DNA of 33,064 nucleotides from the NCBI GenBank assembly GCA_027002315.1, contig JALWZV010000088.1:1-33064 (forward strand), read 5' to 3'. This document shows, one piece after another, positions 22,011 through 29,644 of the stretch. The translations under genes were made by a program, and so were the position numbers. This DNA comes from Candidatus Roizmanbacteria bacterium. Its GTDB lineage: Bacteria > Patescibacteriota > Microgenomatia > UBA1406 > GWC2-37-13. The notes beneath the pieces are model-generated. The model had not been told where the DNA came from, did not search any database, and saw only the letters and a program-made list of their open reading frames with translations. Each line of letters begins with the position of its first letter. Positions within the stretch are counted from its first letter, which is position 1.

Positions 22011-22103
22011 TCAACTTATGAATAAGACGTGTAATCTTACAAAATCCTTCCTACACACTTCCTCAACTAACTTTCTTATCTTCTCTGTATAATCATTAAA
22101 ATC
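22011..22103 (-). other. Open frame directly after an HD gene stop
   Basis: In the same frame as the HD gene, after its TGA, about 30 codons stay open to TGA at 22011-22013: DFNDYTEKIRKLVEEVCRKD then FVRLHVLFIS. The first part resembles the N-terminal helix of HD-domain proteins (YTEKIRKLVEEEC). It may be a scrap of another HD gene or chance. Confidence 0.25.
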
Positions 22104-22691
22104 TCAAGAGTTAAAAACTGTTTTTAACGCCTCGTACTTCTTTCTTACCTTCGCTCTGTATTTTGGGTAAAAGATTTTCTTATGAAAATCACGCTCTATT
22201 TTTCTCTTCACCCAGCTTTTATACTCTTCAAAATTGTCTGTCGCGTTTAACCAACAATTAACAGGTAGAATCAAAAAAAACTCACTTAAAAAATGAGCCA
22301 TAGCATCAGCTGTAGAAAGAACTTTTCCTTCTTCCGTCTGCGGTAACGTTTCACGACAGCTATGATGCAAAATTGCCTGCTCTACCTCTTTAATCTTGCT
22401 ATCTGAGTAACCATATCTTATCATAACTTCTCTTGTTGTCTTTAAGCTCTCATTCATTAGTTCAGGATCATCATCAATCTCCCATACTCTAGCTATATCG
22501 TGAAAAAGTGCAGCTAAAACCACAATCTCAACATCAGCTCCAACATCTTCAGCTACCTCTTTTCCATAGTTTGCAACCAACATCACATGTCCTTTAAAAA
22601 ACCAAGCACGCATACTCTCATCCTTGCTCTGAGCATACAGTTTCTCTACCTCCTGCTTAATGGACTCAACTTTTTTATTCACAAAACTCAT
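22104..22691 (-). CDS. HD-domain phosphohydrolase
   Basis: A 195-residue HD protein. Metal-binding residues: H35 (FFKGHVMLVANYG), H64-D65 (ALFHDIARVWE), H109/H110 (AILHHSCRE) and D129 (STADAMAHF). This is the class with an ALFHDI motif that often hydrolyses nucleotides. The ATG overlaps the TGA of the preceding hydrolase gene (ATGA at 22688-22691), so translation is coupled. The substrate is unknown. The stop is TGA at 22104-22106. Confidence 0.87.
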   Translation of the reverse strand: MSFVNKKVESIKQEVEKLYAQSKDESMRAWFFKGHVMLVANYGKEVAEDVGADVEIVVLAALFHDIARVWEIDDDPELMNESLKTTREVMIRYGYSDSKIKEVEQAILHHSCRETLPQTEEGKVLSTADAMAHFLSEFFLILPVNCWLNATDNFEEYKSWVKRKIERDFHKKIFYPKYRAKVRKKYEALKTVFNS

Positions 22692-23239
22692 TTTTGATGT
22701 TTTAAAAATTTCTTAACAACAGTAATTATCTCAGGAAACTCTGTTTTTTTCACATCTGCACCAAAATGCCCCTCATCAAGATACTCGTGATATTCACACT
22801 GCAATTTTTCTTTGATAAATAAAGCCTCAGATATTGGAATATAAAGATCATCTCTTGAGGCAAACAAGACTATTCTCTTTGCATTATTTTTTATCTTCTC
22901 CCATTGCCATGGTCTATCAAAATACCCGCTTTTCTTCTCAAGCTCGTCTCCTAAATCTGTATAACAAGCTCCAACCAAAATAGCCAATCTACATTTATAT
23001 CTCTCCAGATATCTCAAAACCGCAACAGCGCCAGAAGAGTGGCCAATTAGAACTGCATCCTCTGTCGATAGCTTTTGTTTAATAAAAGGAAGCCAATATC
23101 TTTCTCTTGCAAAATAAGGATCCGGCATATTTTCTGCAATTACATCCAATCCAAGCTTTTCTAACCCTTCTTTAACGCTCTGATACCAATTCTCATGAAT
23201 ATCTGTGTTTTCGTTGCCAGGAACAATAATCGCTTTCAT
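22688..23239 (-). CDS. RBBP9/YdeN-type alpha/beta hydrolase
   Basis: A 183-residue serine hydrolase. It opens KAIIVPGNENTDIHENWYQS, as in the RBBP9 family (GNxxxxNWYxS). The nucleophile elbow is IGHSSGAVAVLRYL with Ser68, then ASRDDLYIP (Asp about 131) and DEGHFG (His158). Family members are serine hydrolases of unclear physiological substrate. A TATAAT ends only 2 bases before the ATG, too close for an ordinary -10, so the promoter is unclear. It is translationally coupled to the HD gene, which suggests a joint pathway. Confidence 0.87.
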   Translation of the reverse strand: MKAIIVPGNENTDIHENWYQSVKEGLEKLGLDVIAENMPDPYFARERYWLPFIKQKLSTEDAVLIGHSSGAVAVLRYLERYKCRLAILVGACYTDLGDELEKKSGYFDRPWQWEKIKNNAKRIVLFASRDDLYIPISEALFIKEKLQCEYHEYLDEGHFGADVKKTEFPEIITVVKKFLKHQK

Positions 23240-23310
23240 AAATTATACTTCTGAATTATTAATTCTAATTCGTATTATATCCTAAAAATAAAGTAGTTTT
23301 GTCTTTATGT

Positions 23311-23316
23311 TATAAT
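23311..23316 (+). promoter_or_regulatory. -10 element (TATAAT) of SGNH hydrolase, leaderless type
   Basis: A perfect TATAAT ends 6 bases before the ATG at 23323. It lies inside a longer open frame beginning with TTG at 23299, so it supports the shorter start. Confidence 0.6.
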
Positions 23317-23322
23317 GCTCAT

Positions 23323-23970
23323 ATGACTCAATTCTTTGCCTTAGGATCAAGTAGTGTTTACGGCGTTGGTAGTGCTAACGGAGGTTGGGCTGATTTAATC
23401 AAATACAAGCTTCATCAAAAAATGTACCAAGAAAACGGAGTGGGAGAAAAATACGAACTTTATAATCTTTCTAAACCAGGAGCTACGATTGAATTTATAA
23501 AAGAACTCTGCATCTCAACCATACCTATGTATACTCGAAACGGGCAAACTATTGCTTTGTTAAATGTTGGCGGCAACGATGCAAAAGCAGAAGGCACACC
23601 AACTAATTATCTTTCAACACCAAAAGAGTTTAAACAAAAATTAGTTTCGCTTATTCCTTTATTAAAGAAACATTTTTCTTACATTTTCTTCGTCGCTTAC
23701 GGATACTACGATGAAGCAAAGGTTAATCCTAAAATTAGTCCATTTACAGGCCAAAAGTCTTACTTCTCTAACAAGAGAAAGGGGTTGTTTCAAAAGGTAG
23801 TCAGAGATGTTTGTCAAGAGTATAAACTTGAGTTTATACAACCACAAGTCGATAAAACTACCTGGCTTCAAAAGTATATTTATAAAGATGGTCTGCACCC
23901 AAACAGCAAGGGTTACAAAATCATAGCCGACAAAGTATGGTCTGAACTTCAAAGTACAATTTTTAAGTAA
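23323..23970 (+). CDS. SGNH/GDSL-type hydrolase
   Basis: A 215-residue esterase/lipase-fold protein. Block I is FALGSSSVYG with the nucleophilic Ser about 9-10, block III is NVGGNDA (83-87), and block V is KDGLHPNSKGY with Asp189 and His192. No signal peptide is seen, so it should act in the cytoplasm. The substrate is unknown; members act on acyl, acetyl or phospholipid esters. It is a single-gene unit convergent with the 95-residue gene. Confidence 0.88.
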   Translation: MTQFFALGSSSVYGVGSANGGWADLIKYKLHQKMYQENGVGEKYELYNLSKPGATIEFIKELCISTIPMYTRNGQTIALLNVGGNDAKAEGTPTNYLSTPKEFKQKLVSLIPLLKKHFSYIFFVAYGYYDEAKVNPKISPFTGQKSYFSNKRKGLFQKVVRDVCQEYKLEFIQPQVDKTTWLQKYIYKDGLHPNSKGYKIIADKVWSELQSTIFK

Positions 23971-23984
23971 GGTTTGTTAATTAT

Positions 23985-24272
23985 TTAATGATGGAGAAAA
24001 GGCTTTGCTTCTTGTTGTAAGATATCAGAAATGAGATCAGAAAGGGTTTTGTTTTGACTGGATAACGCCTTATCATATTCCTTAATCATATTATCAACAG
24101 ATGGTAGTTCGCTTTGTTGAGATAACTTAACTGTATCTCCCAACTTATTTTCCAGTCTTTTCGCAACTCTGATAAGTAAACCTGTTATGATTATATCTCT
24201 TTTTCTTTCATTAAAACCAACATTCCTTAAACGTGTATCTACTAATTGTAAAGTTTTTGTAATATTCTTCAT
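23985..24272 (-). CDS. Unrecognised helical protein, partner of the 714-residue gene
   Basis: A 95-residue soluble, helical protein without family recognition: TLQLVDTRLRNVGFNERKRD and then a coiled-coil-like LENKLGDTVKLSQQ with Gln/Ser-rich linker. Its ATG overlaps the stop of the large gene (ATGA at 24269-24272), so it is coupled to it and likely works with it. Confidence 0.5.
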   Translation of the reverse strand: MKNITKTLQLVDTRLRNVGFNERKRDIIITGLLIRVAKRLENKLGDTVKLSQQSELPSVDNMIKEYDKALSSQNKTLSDLISDILQQEAKPFLHH

Positions 24273-26413
24273 TTTTCTTCCTCAACTAATTGACTAGGAT
24301 CATCAAAAACATGTCTTAAAACTTCTCCTGTTTCAGGATTATAAAGTTCTCTCTTATGGCGTTGATTAGCTTGTCTAACTGTACCAAAGAGTTGGTCAGA
24401 TAAGAGTTCTCCTGTGCGTTCATCCCTCGTTCCATAAAGATTTCTCGAAAATTCTTGAGGAGTAATATTACCAGATAACAACTGTCTAACCAAAGTTTTT
24501 AATTGAGAATTATCTCCGTTGGATATAAAGTAAAACGCTTCTATCAAATCATGAGATAGTTGAGCAGATGGGAGGATAATAGGACGGTCTTCTCCTACCA
24601 TGTGTGGCAAAGCATTATTAAAAAAATCTTCTGCATTAGATTCGTAAACAACAGGCGTTCCTGATGCTACTCTTCTTCCTTCCCACCACTCATCAGGATT
24701 AGACGCCTGAACTAATAAGTTTATTATCTGTGTTGCTTGGTTTGTGCTTACTCCTTCATTGAGAAGACCTTTCTCTTTCATAGTTGCAACTAATTTTCTT
24801 GCATCATCCCAAAGAGTCCAACCGGGATATATCTTATCTTTACCTTTATTTAAAACGATTCCTTTAAAAAGATCTGGTTTCGCTCGTTCCTTTTTCAACT
24901 GCCTAATCTCGTCTCCTTCTTCACTTCCATCAGAATCACCACCAATACCTTTTAACCCGCCAGGAATTTCTTCATCTCCTGGGTTACTAGAAGAGCTCAA
25001 AACTCTGCTGCCCGAATTTAACCTTCCACCGCCTTGATGTCCTTCAGAAATAGGCGGAGCAGAAGGAGGAGAAGGTGGCTGAGAAATAGGTTGAACTTGA
25101 ATATCAGAACTGGATTTCAATACTACAGCCAGCAGTACAGGAACTAAAACCTTAACAAGCCTTGGAAGCTTACTTTTTCTTCCCGCCTCTTCATATGTCT
25201 CAACACATTCCATAGCTTTTTCTCTTTCCTCTTCAGTCATCTCTTCAGGCTCTGTCGAAAGCTCTCCTTCTGACTTACGGAGTCCTTTTAACACATCTTT
25301 TATCTTTTGTAAAATACCTTTTGAAGACTCTTTTGAGTCACTTTCAATTTTCTCTCTCGATTCTGGCTGGCCTTTTTTGTTATCTGGCCATGTTGTTGAA
25401 CTTGGCTGTATTTTTATCTCAGGTTTAGTTTTTTTCTTCCTAAGATAAGGTGGAACCTCACGCGCTACACGCATTGTTATATCCAATTGATCTGCCTCCA
25501 TCAAACTAACATAGCCAGTTTCAGTCTTGTACAAAGCAAAAAATAAGTCTCTCCGTAATTCATCTACATAATCAGATGTCTCCAAAAATTTATCATACTC
25601 GTTAAAAGGTCTAATAAGTCTTTTGCTATTTTCTCCTATCTTCACATGCAGAACCTTTAATTTTTCTCCGTCTTTAAACTCTGGATAAGCAACAACAATT
25701 GTTCCCTCGGGCAAGTCATCTACCTTTCCTTTTAGCGACAGAAATTCTTTCTCGGGAAGAACTAGAACTTTATAACCATCTCGGGGGTCATTAATTCCAA
25801 CTCCACCAGACAAAGACCACTCTCTCTCTAAAGCACGGATATTCTTGCCATTGGTTAACTGTAAATCGTATAAATTTCCAAACCCCGTTGGTCTCTCTAA
25901 TGTTGTAAGTGTTTTATCCAAACGCGCTTGCAACGGCTCTATATATACACGACATCCAGGTATTACCAGAGGATCACGTTCCTCAGATTCCCATCGATAC
26001 AACTCGTACTTACGCCCATATCCAACACGGTCTTGTCTTATTTTTTCTAGCATCTGTCTAAATATAGGCTGAATCATTCCTCTACGGCCTTTGGGACGAC
26101 CATTGTCATCAAAATCATCAGCAAAACTATATGTACGCAAACGTGACTCTCCTTTCTTGGTTTTATCAGGAACAATTTGTACACGAGCATAATATTCAAA
26201 TATTCCTTCTTTTTGCGCATATGCTTTCATTCCCCATTCAGCAGGCAAATTGAATAAATTAAAACCCCTGGCTATATCCCTTTTCAAAGGAGGTATGAGA
26301 GTAGTCTCACGTACACTCGGTACTTTTATTCCTTTCTCCTCTAGCTTTACAATTAATTCTTTTCTAGGAGAAACTACGCTTTTTTCTAAATGTGTGTTTT
26401 GGTGTTGTTCCAT
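24269..26413 (-). CDS. Large single-pass protein of unknown function
   Basis: A 714-residue protein not recognised. The N-terminal part (about 1-345) is a globular, charged region (SFADDFDDNGRPKGRRGMIQ, ELYRWESEERDP, DLQLTNGKNIRALEREWS). An acidic/basic linker with Lys/Glu-rich helix follows (KIKDVLKGLRKSEGELSTEP), then a short hydrophobic segment near 414-434 (LPRLVKVLVPVLLAVVLKSS) that may be a membrane anchor. Next come a Pro-rich stretch (about 437-455) and a Gly/Ser/acidic stretch. The C-terminal domain starts near 525 with KIYPGWTLWDDARKLV, which faintly resembles a LysM core (GDTLWDIA), so it could bind peptidoglycan; this is weak. The architecture resembles a large envelope protein. 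It leads an operon with the 95-residue gene. Confidence 0.55.
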   Translation of the reverse strand: MEQHQNTHLEKSVVSPRKELIVKLEEKGIKVPSVRETTLIPPLKRDIARGFNLFNLPAEWGMKAYAQKEGIFEYYARVQIVPDKTKKGESRLRTYSFADDFDDNGRPKGRRGMIQPIFRQMLEKIRQDRVGYGRKYELYRWESEERDPLVIPGCRVYIEPLQARLDKTLTTLERPTGFGNLYDLQLTNGKNIRALEREWSLSGGVGINDPRDGYKVLVLPEKEFLSLKGKVDDLPEGTIVVAYPEFKDGEKLKVLHVKIGENSKRLIRPFNEYDKFLETSDYVDELRRDLFFALYKTETGYVSLMEADQLDITMRVAREVPPYLRKKKTKPEIKIQPSSTTWPDNKKGQPESREKIESDSKESSKGILQKIKDVLKGLRKSEGELSTEPEEMTEEEREKAMECVETYEEAGRKSKLPRLVKVLVPVLLAVVLKSSSDIQVQPISQPPSPPSAPPISEGHQGGGRLNSGSRVLSSSSNPGDEEIPGGLKGIGGDSDGSEEGDEIRQLKKERAKPDLFKGIVLNKGKDKIYPGWTLWDDARKLVATMKEKGLLNEGVSTNQATQIINLLVQASNPDEWWEGRRVASGTPVVYESNAEDFFNNALPHMVGEDRPIILPSAQLSHDLIEAFYFISNGDNSQLKTLVRQLLSGNITPQEFSRNLYGTRDERTGELLSDQLFGTVRQANQRHKRELYNPETGEVLRHVFDDPSQLVEEEK

Positions 26414-26500
26414 TTCAACTAAAACTAAAGTTGTGCGTTTATATTTATTAATATCACAAAAATAAAACTCAACTTAAAAGCAAAAGTTTTGTTTTTTGCT

Positions 26501-26800
26501 TTATTTTTTCTTATCTAACTTATCAAGACCCAAGCCTTTTACTCCATAGTACACAACCAAAGCGATAACTAAAAAGTCGATTGTTACAGAGATAAAGTGT
26601 CCCCACATTATTTTCACCGGTCCAATACTTAAATTGTAGCTGGCTAAATCACCTACTGTTCCAAGAACAACTCCTATAACTGGGTTGATAATGTCTTGCA
26701 CTAATGACGCTACAAGTTTAGACACAGCTCCGCCCAAAATAAAACCAACTGCCAGTCCTACAACCCCTTGTTCACGAATGAAATTCATAAAACCTTTCAT
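26501..26800 (-). CDS. mscL: Large-conductance mechanosensitive channel, MscL type
   Basis: A 99-residue membrane channel that opens when membrane tension rises and saves cells from osmotic burst. The first helix reads MNFIREQGVVGLAVGFILGG, followed by AVSKLVASLVQDIINPVIGV, matching the MscL pore-helix pattern with small residues. A second helix at about 70-88 (ISVTIDFLVIALVVYYGVKG) and a Lys-rich tail complete the monomer. It is shorter than typical MscL (about 130) because the loop and C-terminal bundle are trimmed. TATATC lies 9 bases before the ATG. Confidence 0.85.
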   Translation of the reverse strand: MKGFMNFIREQGVVGLAVGFILGGAVSKLVASLVQDIINPVIGVVLGTVGDLASYNLSIGPVKIMWGHFISVTIDFLVIALVVYYGVKGLGLDKLDKKK

Positions 26801-26809
26801 AATGAATTA

Positions 26810-26815
26810 GATATA
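26810..26815 (-). promoter_or_regulatory. -10-like element (TATATC) of mscL, leaderless type
   Basis: TATATC on the minus strand ends 9 bases before the ATG at 26800, without a ribosome-binding site. Confidence 0.35.
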
Positions 26816-26918
26816 ACTGTTAATTAATTTAATCATATAATAGATGTTCTATAAAAGTCAATTAAGATTGCATATATTGTTCAACGTTTTAACATATCTA
26901 CTCATTCTTTAGTTTCTG

Positions 26919-27005
26919 CGGAGGAGGTGGGATTCGAACCCACGTGAGCTTATACAGCTCGCAGGTTTAGCAAACCTGTGCAATGGACCACTATGCGACT
27001 CCTCC
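26919..27005 (-). tRNA. tRNA-Ser, anticodon GCT
   Basis: On the minus strand the acceptor GGAGGAG pairs with CTCCTCC. The anticodon loop TTGCTAA, closed by CAGGT/ACCTG, gives anticodon GCT (Ser, AGC/AGU). A long variable arm with GAGCT/AGCTC, as in class II tRNAs, and the T-arm GTGGG/CCCAC with loop TTCGAAT complete the fold. The discriminator is G, as expected for serine. CCA is not encoded. Confidence 0.93.
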
Positions 27006-27134
27006 CTTATCAACCATCTGTTTTACCTTTAAAAGTTCTCTTTAAAAACTGACTGTCCTCCTTCAGTTTTTAAACTCATCGTGAAGACTAAACTCATCGC
27101 TATTCGCTCGACGTCTTGAGCTGCAGATTCTCAT

Positions 27135-27302
27135 GTCATCGCGAGCGATCCTGACTCGTCGGGAAAGCGCGGCGATCCCCGCCGGTATGGTGTTTAATAC
27201 TGATTCTTAAAGTTAATATCAACAGCCAGTCTTATTTTCATATAGGCGGAGATCACTTCGTCACTACGCCGCGCTGAGCGTGGCTTCGCTCCTCGTGATG
27301 AC
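27135..27302. repeat. MITE-like interspersed repeat, copy 1
   Basis: About 168 bases starting GTCATCGCGAG and ending CTCGTGATGAC, terminal inverted repeats with one mismatch over 11 bases. Inside are G/C-rich hairpin parts (GCGGCGATCCCCGCC, and TAGGCGGAGATCA on the other arm) that are far richer in G+C than the flanks. It has no reading frame and shares ends and layout with the next copy. The sequence type (GTCATTGCGAGGAGCGAAGC-like ends) is familiar from CPR intergenic repeats. It lies between tRNA-Ser and the M16 peptidase gene. Confidence 0.65.
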
Positions 27303-27313
27303 TACTCTCTTAC

Positions 27314-27478
27314 GTCATTGCGATCCTCCGAATCGGAGAAGCCATGGCCAAGCCAGATCAGGCTCCGCCTGACAATCCTCGCCGTTATGGAATTTGATAT
27401 TAACACTCATAGCCAATCTTGCTCTCATATAGTCGGGGATCGCCACGTCGACCGATAAATCGGTCTCCTCGCAATGAC
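27314..27478. repeat. MITE-like interspersed repeat, copy 2
   Basis: About 165 bases, starting GTCATTGCGA and ending TCGCAATGAC: a perfect 10-bp terminal inverted repeat. Inside are several small hairpins (CTCCGAATCGGAG; CAGGCTCCGCCTG; ACCGATAAATCGGT) and a core (GCCGTTATGGAATTTGATAT...TCATATAGTCGGGGATCG) that parallels copy 1 (GCCGGTATGGTGTTTAATAC...TCATATAGGCGGAGATC). The two copies lie 11 bases apart in the same orientation. No transposase is nearby, so a non-autonomous or recombination-spread element is inferred. Confidence 0.7.
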
Positions 27479-27751
27479 ATAACGTAAAATACTATGTTTA
27501 ATTATTAAGGTTCATTCTTTACTCTCATTGTTTACACATTAAACATTGATACATTAAAAATTCATTAAAAATTAGAAATTTAAAATTAAAAATTATATTC
27601 GTTACTCGTTATTCGTCAATCTTTAATCATTATTCGCAATTATATTTTTTAAATACTAAATACCAATCTGTTTCCAACAAGCCAAGATTAATTCTCAAAT
27701 TATTATACCATCTCAATAACAAAATCTCAGATTGTTATATTGTAGAAAATC
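27479..27751. other. Low-complexity AT-rich intergenic DNA
   Basis: No gene is seen. The stretch is AT-rich with repeated short units, notably TTACTCGTTATTCGTCA and TAATCATTATTCGCA near 27600-27640 and CATTAAAAATTCATTAAAAA near 27550. It lies just after the stop of the M16 gene on the minus strand, but no clean terminator hairpin with U-tract was found. Confidence 0.6.
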
Positions 27752-29029
27752 TTAAAAAATTCCTTTGAAATCACCCTTAGTAAAGGGGCCTATTACAGAG
27801 AAGTTTAGTTTGTTTATATCAAACACTTCCTTAGCAAGATTTATAACGTCTGATATTTTAACCTTCTCTATATTTGACAAAACCTCATCAACACTCAAAA
27901 CAGATTTCTCTAACAATTTTCTTCTTCCGAAAAATGATGCAACGTTGTAAGAATTCTCTAATGATAACAATGTCTTCCCTTTAATATTGCTTTTTGCCCT
28001 TTCTAATTCCTCATTCGAAACCTTACCTTTTGCAACCTTTATATGTTCGTCTATCGTTACCTTTATCGCTTCTCTAAGTTTATTCACGTCTATCGATACA
28101 CCTGCCTGCGTCACAATATATCCAGTGTCGGAATAATGATTTCTTGTTGTGTAAATATAATAACAAAGACCTCTTTTTTCTCTTACTTGCGTGAACAATC
28201 TTGAGGACATACCTCCTCCTAAAATAACCGAGAGCACAGCTAAAACATATTTTCTTTTATCAAAGAATGAGAAGGTTGGAAAGCCTAAACAAAAATGTGC
28301 CTGCTCCGTTTTCTTATTTCTAACGGTAACTTTTTTTGTTAAGTTTTTACTATCAAAAGGCCTAAAACCACCAACTTTATCATCCTTCCAATTACCAAAT
28401 TTATTGTTAATAATACTTAGATAATTTTTATAAGGCTTGTCAAAGCCTCCAGCAACAACAAGCAAGGCGTTGCTTGGTTTATAAAAGTTTTTAAGATATT
28501 TCAAAAATGTCGAACGTGTAAATTTACTCACTGTCTCTTTTTTACCAATAACCTCAAATCCTAAAGAACTACCGTTAAACATTTTGCTCTCAAAGATGTC
28601 TCTAACCTTCGCTTGCGGCATATCTTCATACATATTCATCTCCTCAATAATCACACCTTTTTCTTTCTCTATCTCTTCCTTCAAAAGTAAGGGACTAAGC
28701 AACATATCTGACAGAACATCTGTAACTCTTTCAAAGTTTTCGGCTGCAGATTTTATCCAGTACCCTGTTCTGTTTTTAGCTGTAAACGCGTTGAACTCCG
28801 CTCCCATACTCTCAATAACAGAAGATAAAACAAAACTATTGGGATATTTCTTTCCTCCCTTAAAACTCATATGCTCAAAAAAATGAGCTATGCCATTGTT
28901 CCTTGAGTTCTCATACCGGCTGCCTGCCCCGACTAAAAGAAGTGTTGTTAAGGTAGAAAAGGAGTTTGTGTCTATAAACAAAACGTTAAGATTATTTTTT
29001 AATTTATTTTCTATTATTTTTACTTTCAT
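27752..29029 (-). CDS. M16-family zinc peptidase (pitrilysin/processing-peptidase type)
   Basis: A 425-residue insulinase-type metallopeptidase. The inverted zinc motif HFFEH is at residues 49-53, and the third ligand Glu lies in the KEKGVIIEEM helix (about 129). The N-terminal GAGSRYENSRNNGIAHFFEH and the later RLFTQVREKRGLCYYI are typical of M16B. It should cut peptides inside the cell or at the membrane; there is no signal peptide. M16 proteins often pair with a second, inactive subunit, but none is adjacent. A perfect TATAAT lies 7 bases before the start. Confidence 0.92.
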   Translation of the reverse strand: MKVKIIENKLKNNLNVLFIDTNSFSTLTTLLLVGAGSRYENSRNNGIAHFFEHMSFKGGKKYPNSFVLSSVIESMGAEFNAFTAKNRTGYWIKSAAENFERVTDVLSDMLLSPLLLKEEIEKEKGVIIEEMNMYEDMPQAKVRDIFESKMFNGSSLGFEVIGKKETVSKFTRSTFLKYLKNFYKPSNALLVVAGGFDKPYKNYLSIINNKFGNWKDDKVGGFRPFDSKNLTKKVTVRNKKTEQAHFCLGFPTFSFFDKRKYVLAVLSVILGGGMSSRLFTQVREKRGLCYYIYTTRNHYSDTGYIVTQAGVSIDVNKLREAIKVTIDEHIKVAKGKVSNEELERAKSNIKGKTLLSLENSYNVASFFGRRKLLEKSVLSVDEVLSNIEKVKISDVINLAKEVFDINKLNFSVIGPFTKGDFKGIF

Positions 29030-29036
29030 AGTAAAG

Positions 29037-29042
29037 ATTATA
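29037..29042 (-). promoter_or_regulatory. -10 element (TATAAT) of M16 gene, leaderless type
   Basis: A perfect TATAAT on the minus strand ends 7 bases before the ATG at 29029. A G/C-rich hairpin lies just upstream at 29052-29075. Confidence 0.6.
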
Positions 29043-29051
29043 CTACCGCTG

Positions 29052-29075
29052 GCCCCGAACTATCGAGAACGGGGC
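29052..29075. terminator. G/C-rich hairpin between RRM and M16 genes
   Basis: GCCCCG, 12 bases, CGGGGC: a 6-bp perfect G/C stem, about 20 bases after the RRM gene stop on the minus strand. It may end the RRM transcript, though no U-run follows. It may also be one of the short hairpin repeats typical of such genomes. It sits 9 bases above the -10 of the M16 gene. Confidence 0.4.
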
Positions 29076-29093
29076 ACAACGATGATTTATATT

Positions 29094-29384
29094 TTAGTAG
29101 GATCTTCCTCCACGAAAACCTCCTCTGTTATTTTCTCTTTTTGGTCTAGCTTCTGAAACTATCATTTTTCTTCCCTTGAAATCTTTTTCGCTAAACATAT
29201 CTATAGCTTTCTGTGCTTCTTCTTCTGTTTCCATCTCAACAAAACCAAATCCTTTGGAACGTCCTGTGTCACGAAAACGAATTACATTAGCAGAAACTAC
29301 ATTTCCAGCTTGTGAGAATAATTCCTTCAAATCATCATCACTTGCTTCGTAAACGAGATTACCTACATATAATTTTTTGCTCAT
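29094..29384 (-). CDS. RRM-domain RNA-binding protein
   Basis: A 96-residue single-RRM protein like those in cyanobacteria and CPR. RNP2 is LYVGNL (5-10) and RNP1 is KGFGFVEM (44-51). A Gly/Arg-rich tail (NNRGGFRGGRSY) follows. It binds single-stranded RNA and probably acts as an RNA chaperone or cold-response protein. Unlike most genes in this window it has a strong ribosome-binding site (AAGGGGGTGAT, 6-7 bases before the ATG) and a long leader from a consensus promoter, pointing to high expression and perhaps autoregulation through the leader. Confidence 0.95.
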   Translation of the reverse strand: MSKKLYVGNLVYEASDDDLKELFSQAGNVVSANVIRFRDTGRSKGFGFVEMETEEEAQKAIDMFSEKDFKGRKMIVSEARPKRENNRGGFRGGRSY

Positions 29385-29526
29385 CTATAAATCACCCCCT
29401 TTTTATATACTGAAACTTCAAACATAATTTGCCTTTAAAGGTAGAACAAGAGGGAGAAAAAATATTTAAACCGACGGGGAAATAAAACACTAAATTCAAA
29501 TCTTTCCAAAAAGAAAATAACTAACG
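29385..29526 (-). other. Long 5' leader of the RRM gene
   Basis: About 140 bases between the predicted transcription start near 29526 and the ATG at 29384. It contains U-rich tracts and ends in the strong ribosome-binding site. Leaders of this kind precede cold-shock and RRM genes in other bacteria and can act in cold or autoregulatory control; that role is inferred here. No defined riboswitch fold was recognised. Confidence 0.5.
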
Positions 29527-29532
29527 GCTTCA

Positions 29533-29561
29533 AGTATAACGAAAACCAATCGCTTTGTCAA
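29533..29561 (-). promoter_or_regulatory. Consensus sigma-70 promoter of the RRM gene
   Basis: On the minus strand TTGACA (29556-29561), a 17-base spacer, and TATACT (29533-29538) give a strong match to the consensus, with the transcription start predicted near 29526. Confidence 0.75.
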
Positions 29562-29644
29562 ATTAAGTATCTCTATCGTCTATTTGTATTATTATTATTA
29601 TAATTACATCTATCTTTGGATCTTTAAATAAAATCTCATCATTC

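Noticed and set aside
23299..23322. Eight-codon extension of the SGNH hydrolase
   Set aside because: It begins with TTG and includes the TATAAT; the protein family starts close to the ATG at 23323.
24744..26072. Plus-strand frames within the 714-residue gene
   Set aside because: Antisense shadows of a long real frame, rich in Ser/Pro as expected from reverse reading.
27006..27480. CRISPR array
   Set aside because: There are only two large imperfect units with terminal inverted repeats, no regular short repeats and spacers, and no cas genes.
29385..29526. A named riboswitch in the RRM leader
   Set aside because: No conserved riboswitch core was recognised by eye, so it is only described as a leader.
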